Shown here: positions 13,739-16,517 of the stretch, one piece after another
How positions within the stretch are numbered: the stretch's first letter is position 1
How the letters are laid out: the number at the start of each line of letters is the position of its first letter
Source of the DNA: CAYSRM01 sp964475205
GTDB taxonomy: Bacteria; Verrucomicrobiota; Kiritimatiellia; UBA8416; CAYSRM01
Assembly: GCA_964475205.1 (NCBI GenBank)
Contig: CAYYVQ010000064.1
Span: 1-16,517, forward strand
DNA: 16,517 nt
Direction: 5' to 3'
The notes under the pieces: generated by a model
The model's input: only the letters and a program-made list of their open reading frames with translations
Told to the model about the DNA's origin: nothing
Database searches by the model: none
Translations under genes and position numbers: made by a program

Positions 13739-15067
13739 CTATTTTACAGTTTCAGATGACATGGGGTATCCATCGTTTTCCTCAATATCAGCGTCGATTA
13801 TCCTTACTGCCTGGTCCAATTGCCTCTTGACGTTTGCTCCATCGAGTATGTCAAGCAAGGCTTTCTGGAATGCTGAGGTTATCACCGGATAGGCCGGTGT
13901 CCTTGGCCTTGGTACGGCGCATTTGCGAAGCTGTTCAGCGAAAAGGTGAAGAGGAGCGCCAGGCTTATACAGATCTGACTTTTCGACGGCTGTTGTGGTT
14001 CCTGGCACCGCGCCGTTTGCCCTCACAATATTAAGGATTTCTTTGTCGCTCAAAAGGAACTCGATGAATTCGGCTGCAGCCTCGGTGTTTTGACAGTTCC
14101 TGGTGATGCCCCAGCACCATGACCCCATGCCGGTTTTTGTGCCGTGACCGAAATCCGGCAGGGGAATAAGCGCCAGGTTGTTCCCGATCGCGTCGCTGTA
14201 ACGCGGGTACTCCCAGTGTCCCACCCAGGAAAGAGCCACTCGCTTATCAGTGAACGCGCGCCCATCAGTATTAGGAGCTATGTAACCCTTCTGCGCCCAC
14301 TGTTTGAACCAGCGCATAACCTCAACAGCTTCCCCGGAATTGAGTGCGTCCTCAGCAGAGGTGTATTCCCTGGTGTCGATCAATCCAGCGCCTGCGCTGG
14401 CAAGCGTTGCATAGAAACCGTACGTCCACCATTCGCCTTTGTAGTCCCGCTTGATATCAAGCGCATACCCCTTCTTTCCTTCCTTGCTGCTCTTTTTTGC
14501 AAGACGCTTAAGTATCCCGTCAAATTCCTCGACTGTCCACGCATCGTCTATCCCGCCGGGAATGCGGGCATTGACAGCCTTAAGCATTCCGGTGTTTCCG
14601 TACAGCGCAAGTCCTGAATCGAACGCTCCAACCGCATAGAGACTGTCGCGGTAAGTGCCCTGCTTGCGTATCGAAGGAAGCAGCTTCTGCTGTAGATTGG
14701 TGGAAATTACATTTTCAAGGGGTTTGAGGTATCCTTTCCACACGTAATTGGCCAGCATCGGGCCGTCAAACTCAAGTATTTCCGGAAGCTTTTTTGTGAC
14801 TGCTGCCGATTGAACCTGGGTGTCATAATTGCCTTCGGCAATCTCTACAAGCTTGATCCTGATTTTGTTTTGTGACTTATTAAATCTATCCACCTGGTCT
14901 TGAATTGTGGCCCATTCTTCAGGTTTCCCGTGGTGTGCCCATGCTGTAAGAATGGTTGCGCCATCTGCTGTTTCTCCGGTTTCCTGCTTTTCTTTTCCGC
15001 ATCCGGATAAAATCCCAAGGCTCAGAATAGATGCCAGTAAAATCGTGTTTCTGCTTGCCTCTTGCAT
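13739..15067 (-). CDS. Extracellular sugar-binding lipoprotein (SBP family 1)
   Basis: A 442-aa solute-binding protein that captures the transported sugar and delivers it to the permeases. Residues 9-22 are hydrophobic and end in the lipobox LSGC, so Cys23 should be lipid-modified. Residues after about 30 show the family 1 pattern: ILTAWAHHGKPEEW, FNKSQNKIRIKLVEI, LPEILEFDGPMLANYVWKGYL, then late motifs such as GMGSWCWGITRNCQ and EAAAEFIEFLLSDKEI. I chose ATG 15067 because AAGGAGG lies 8 bases upstream and a proper lipoprotein signal follows. The frame stays open for 80 further codons, but that part is translated from a heptamer tandem repeat (15144-15178) and is spurious. It is first in the four-gene importer operon. 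The sugar is not predictable; ugp-type and multiple-sugar systems are both possible. Confidence 0.93.
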   Translation of the reverse strand: MQEASRNTILLASILSLGILSGCGKEKQETGETADGATILTAWAHHGKPEEWATIQDQVDRFNKSQNKIRIKLVEIAEGNYDTQVQSAAVTKKLPEILEFDGPMLANYVWKGYLKPLENVISTNLQQKLLPSIRKQGTYRDSLYAVGAFDSGLALYGNTGMLKAVNARIPGGIDDAWTVEEFDGILKRLAKKSSKEGKKGYALDIKRDYKGEWWTYGFYATLASAGAGLIDTREYTSAEDALNSGEAVEVMRWFKQWAQKGYIAPNTDGRAFTDKRVALSWVGHWEYPRYSDAIGNNLALIPLPDFGHGTKTGMGSWCWGITRNCQNTEAAAEFIEFLLSDKEILNIVRANGAVPGTTTAVEKSDLYKPGAPLHLFAEQLRKCAVPRPRTPAYPVITSAFQKALLDILDGANVKRQLDQAVRIIDADIEENDGYPMSSETVK

Positions 15068-15092
15068 ATTGACAGCCTCCTTTTGCCAGTCG

Positions 15093-15123
15093 ATTATGTG
15101 CCCCGAACGTAAAGTTAAGACAA
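15093..15123 (-). promoter_or_regulatory. Weak candidate promoter of the ABC importer operon
   Basis: On the minus strand CATAAT (15093-15098) lies 25 bases before the binding-protein start, with TTGTCT (15118-15123) 19 bases further up. The spacing is long and the -35 poor, so this is only a guess from base composition. No operator-like palindrome comparable to the one at 4619-4641 was seen. Confidence 0.25.
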
Positions 15124-15143
15124 TACGGGGAAGTATGCAAGAC

Positions 15144-15178
15144 GGATGCTGGATGCTGGATGCTGGGGGCTGGATGCT
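15144..15178. repeat. GGATGCT heptamer tandem array
   Basis: Five consecutive 7-base units: three perfect GGATGCT (15144-15164), one degenerate GGGGGCT (15165-15171), then another perfect unit (15172-15178). Because 7 is not a multiple of 3, it keeps different frames open and inflates ORF calls, including the N-terminal extension of the binding-protein frame. A different heptamer (ATGACCA type) is repeated at 16484-16504. Confidence 0.75.
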
Positions 15179-15228
15179 GGGTGGCAAGTCATGCATGCGC
15201 AGACGCTTGCGCGCTCTCACGACGAAAC

Positions 15229-15244
15229 ACTCGCTTATTTCGGG
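15229..15244 (+). repeat. 16-bp dispersed direct repeat, copy 2
   Basis: Identical to 217-232 (ACTCGCTTATTTCGGG). Here it follows the heptamer array and a GC-rich palindromic patch (CATGCATGCGCAGACG and onward), and ends 8 bases before the last base of the MBL-fold gene. Confidence 0.6.
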
Positions 15245-15251
15245 TCTGGAG

Positions 15252-16073
15252 TCAGGAAATGATGACAGGCATGTTTTCGCGCGCAGCAAATGAGCATGGA
15301 AAAACATTGCGGACAGCCTTTTCCATTCGCTCTACCCGGTCGTCGGTCCTTGCGGGCGCATGATGGGTCAGAATAAGTTTTCCTGCTGCTGCGGACAAGG
15401 CGGTTTCCGCCGCTGTTTCCGGCGTGCTGTGCCCCCATCCGGCACGAAATCTGTATTCATCTTCCGTGTACTGTGCGTCGTGAATAAGGACGTCGGCGCC
15501 TTTACAGAATGAGATGAATTTATCTTCGACATCACCCCTTGAGTATTCAGTGTCTGTAGCCAGAACCACCGAGCCGCTGTCAGCGCTGATTCTGTAGCTT
15601 GTGCAGCCTTGCGGATGCGGAACGCGCATCCATGAGACTTTCATGCCGTAAATCTCCATTTCTGATCTGTCAGAAGGCAAGTCTTTGAAATCCATAACAG
15701 ATTTTAAATCGTCAATCCCGATTGGCCAGAATGGTTTTCCGATAAAAGTGCGCAGGGTCTCCCTCCATGGGTATTTGTTGCCGGCGTGACCCATGAGTCT
15801 AATTTTTGTGTCTCTGCTGTAAAGCGGTTCGAAGGAAGGAAGCCCTATCAGATGATCCATATGATAGTGGGTGAAAAGGATTGTGATTTCAGGCTGCGGC
15901 TGCGAAGCAATCATATCCCTGGCGACGTGTGAGATTCCTGTGCCGGCATCTATTACTAAAATACCCTTTTCGGATTCCGCGCTGAAACAGGTAGTGCTTC
16001 CGCCGTACCGCAAATATTGCCGACCGCATTGCGGCTGAGTTCCTCGAGCTCCTCTTATCGTAAACCGGGTCAT
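15252..16073 (-). CDS. MBL-fold metallohydrolase (RNase Z / cyclic phosphodiesterase-like)
   Basis: A complete 273-aa metallo-beta-lactamase-fold hydrolase, probably cytosolic. The metal-binding signature is THYHMDH (68-74: His69, His71, Asp73, His74). It is joined by His153 in VPHPQG, Asp174 in LATDTEY, the HDAQYTEDEY block (198-207), GWGHST (212-217, His215) and His237 in LTHHAP. The HDAQYT-GWGHS pairing marks a bacterial subgroup near RNase Z and PhnP-type cyclic phosphodiesterases, often linked to signalling domains. The C-terminal RNase Z exosite is not seen, so tRNA processing is unlikely. The substrate could be a cyclic nucleotide or phosphodiester, which is inference. ATG 16073 has GGAG about 5 bases upstream. 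A GCAGGTT hairpin of a dispersed family stands 18 bases before the start. Confidence 0.87.
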   Translation of the reverse strand: MTRFTIRGARGTQPQCGRQYLRYGGSTTCFSAESEKGILVIDAGTGISHVARDMIASQPQPEITILFTHYHMDHLIGLPSFEPLYSRDTKIRLMGHAGNKYPWRETLRTFIGKPFWPIGIDDLKSVMDFKDLPSDRSEMEIYGMKVSWMRVPHPQGCTSYRISADSGSVVLATDTEYSRGDVEDKFISFCKGADVLIHDAQYTEDEYRFRAGWGHSTPETAAETALSAAAGKLILTHHAPARTDDRVERMEKAVRNVFPCSFAARENMPVIIS

Positions 16074-16091
16074 CTTGTCTCCGTATCAGCC

Positions 16092-16119
16092 GCAGGTTAA
16101 ATCACAACCTGCTGTACTC
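16092..16119 (-). repeat. AGTAC-GCAGGTTG hairpin family, copy B, in the MBL gene leader
   Basis: On the minus strand this reads AAGAGTACA, then GCAGGTT (16112-16106), loop GTGATTT, and AACCTGC (16098-16092). It matches copy A (1586-1616) almost base for base through lead, stem and loop. The stem ends 18 bases before the MBL-fold start codon, directly upstream of its Shine-Dalgarno GGAG. Similarity with copy A continues past the hairpin into the CGGAG itself (10 of 13 positions), so the ribosome-binding region may have come with the repeat. Confidence 0.7.
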
Positions 16120-16163
16120 TTTGCACTTATTGGCCCTTTCATCATTGGACATTCTCTTTCCTC

Positions 16164-16205
16164 ACCCGCCGCAAGCTTCGCAAGCAGGCGGGCAGGCCAA
16201 TGACT
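16164..16205 (+). repeat. 42-bp direct repeat, left copy, with internal GC-rich palindrome
   Basis: The 42 bases from ACCCGCCGCAAGC to CCAATGACT are identical to 16448-16489. Inside, CCCGCC and GGCGGG form the base of a hairpin and GCTT-CGC-AAGC its top. The pair brackets the nested inverted repeat at 16252-16430. A single ATGACTT heptamer-like unit follows this copy. Confidence 0.75.
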
Positions 16206-16251
16206 TTCACCTTCTTCCCCCCAACCCCTGCTGCCCTTTAGCGCATAAAGC

Positions 16252-16430
16252 TTACCACGGAGGCACTGAGACACGGAGAAGAGGTCCGCGCCTTCTCTCA
16301 TCTTCCTCTCACTACCACCGTCGTGTGAATTCGCGTCCGCTTGCTGAATTACGTTATATTTCACACACAACACGCAAGCAGACACGAATTCACACGACCT
16401 CTTCTCCGTGACTCAGTGTCTCTGTGGTTA
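16252..16430. repeat. 179-bp nested inverted repeat
   Basis: Outer arms 16252-16286 and 16396-16430 pair at 31 of 35 positions (ACCACGGAGGCACTGAG type left end, CAGTGTCTCTGTGGT right end). Inner arms 16320-16344 and 16374-16398 pair at 23 of 25 (GTCGTGTGAATTCGCGTCC type). On the right the two arms overlap by 3 bases; on the left 33 unpaired bases separate them. The central loop is 29 bases. Nothing in it looks coding. This is the longest fold in the window. Confidence 0.75.
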
Positions 16431-16447
16431 CAATCTCCCCCCTCTCA

Positions 16448-16489
16448 ACCCGCCGCAAGCTTCGCAAGCAGGCGGGCAGGCCAATGACT
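16448..16489 (+). repeat. 42-bp direct repeat, right copy
   Basis: Identical to 16164-16205. It is followed by a short heptamer array, ATGACTA, ATGACCA, ATGACCA (16484-16504), whose first unit overlaps the end of the repeat. From here to the window end nothing else is seen. Confidence 0.75.
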
Positions 16490-16517
16490 AATGACCAATG
16501 ACCAATAACTTCTGTTC

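Noticed and set aside
15068..15307. N-terminal extension of the binding-protein frame by 80 codons
   Set aside because: It is translated from the heptamer array and overlaps the MBL-fold gene end; the lipoprotein signal and AAGGAGG support the start at 15067.
16164..16489. CRISPR array
   Set aside because: There are only two direct repeats, 242 bases apart, with a folded element between them and no regular spacing or cas gene.

Overview
The window reads as a chromosomal segment of an uncultured, probably anaerobic bacterium. The intergenic spaces are full of short palindromes, degenerate 'ACCACxxAxxxACAC' inverted repeats and heptamer tandem arrays. In my experience this style is typical of large PVC-superphylum genomes (Kiritimatiellota, Lentisphaerota and relatives). 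That placement is an inference from style and gene content; there is no rRNA or other marker here. No tRNA, rRNA, CRISPR array, transposase, phage gene or dedicated transcription factor was found.

Layout. (1) 1-1306: a repeat-bearing leader, then a butyrate-kinase-family acyl kinase (+). (2) 1307-1839: a gene-free convergent spacer with at least four different palindromic repeats. (3) 1840-4565 (-): a two-gene operon of a CoA-acylating aldehyde dehydrogenase and a class III PLP aminotransferase, read from an extended -10 promoter overlapped by a near-perfect 23-bp palindrome. (4) 4799-9013 (+): a NagZ-like GH3 glycosidase, a possible 39-aa leader ORF, an RhlB-like DEAD-box helicase and a compact secretin-like exported protein, ending in a likely intrinsic terminator. 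(5) 9014-9389: a repeat-rich convergent spacer. (6) 9390-10505 (-): a secreted protein, perhaps a GH43-type beta-propeller. (7) 10506-10787: a spacer with hairpins and a 99-bp element having perfect 17-bp arms. (8) 10788-15067 (-): a complete CUT1-type ABC sugar importer, ordered binding lipoprotein, permease, permease, ATPase and tightly packed. (9) 15252-16073 (-): a metallo-beta-lactamase-fold hydrolase. (10) 16074-16517: a dense repeat block with 42-bp direct repeats flanking a 179-bp nested inverted repeat.

How the genes may work together. The aminotransferase and acylating dehydrogenase can turn an omega-amino acid or amine (taurine, beta-alanine and GABA are the main candidates) into a semialdehyde and then an acyl-CoA. 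An acyl kinase of the Buk family could draw ATP from such an acyl-CoA if a phosphotransacylase exists elsewhere. The ABC importer, the GH3 enzyme and the secreted propeller-like protein suggest scavenging of oligosaccharides or cell-wall sugars. Protein-coding content is mostly made of recognisable families. The least explained parts are the dispersed hairpin families, one of which sits in the leader of the MBL-fold gene, the leader ORF with a hairpin over the helicase ribosome-binding site, and the truncated secretin-like protein.
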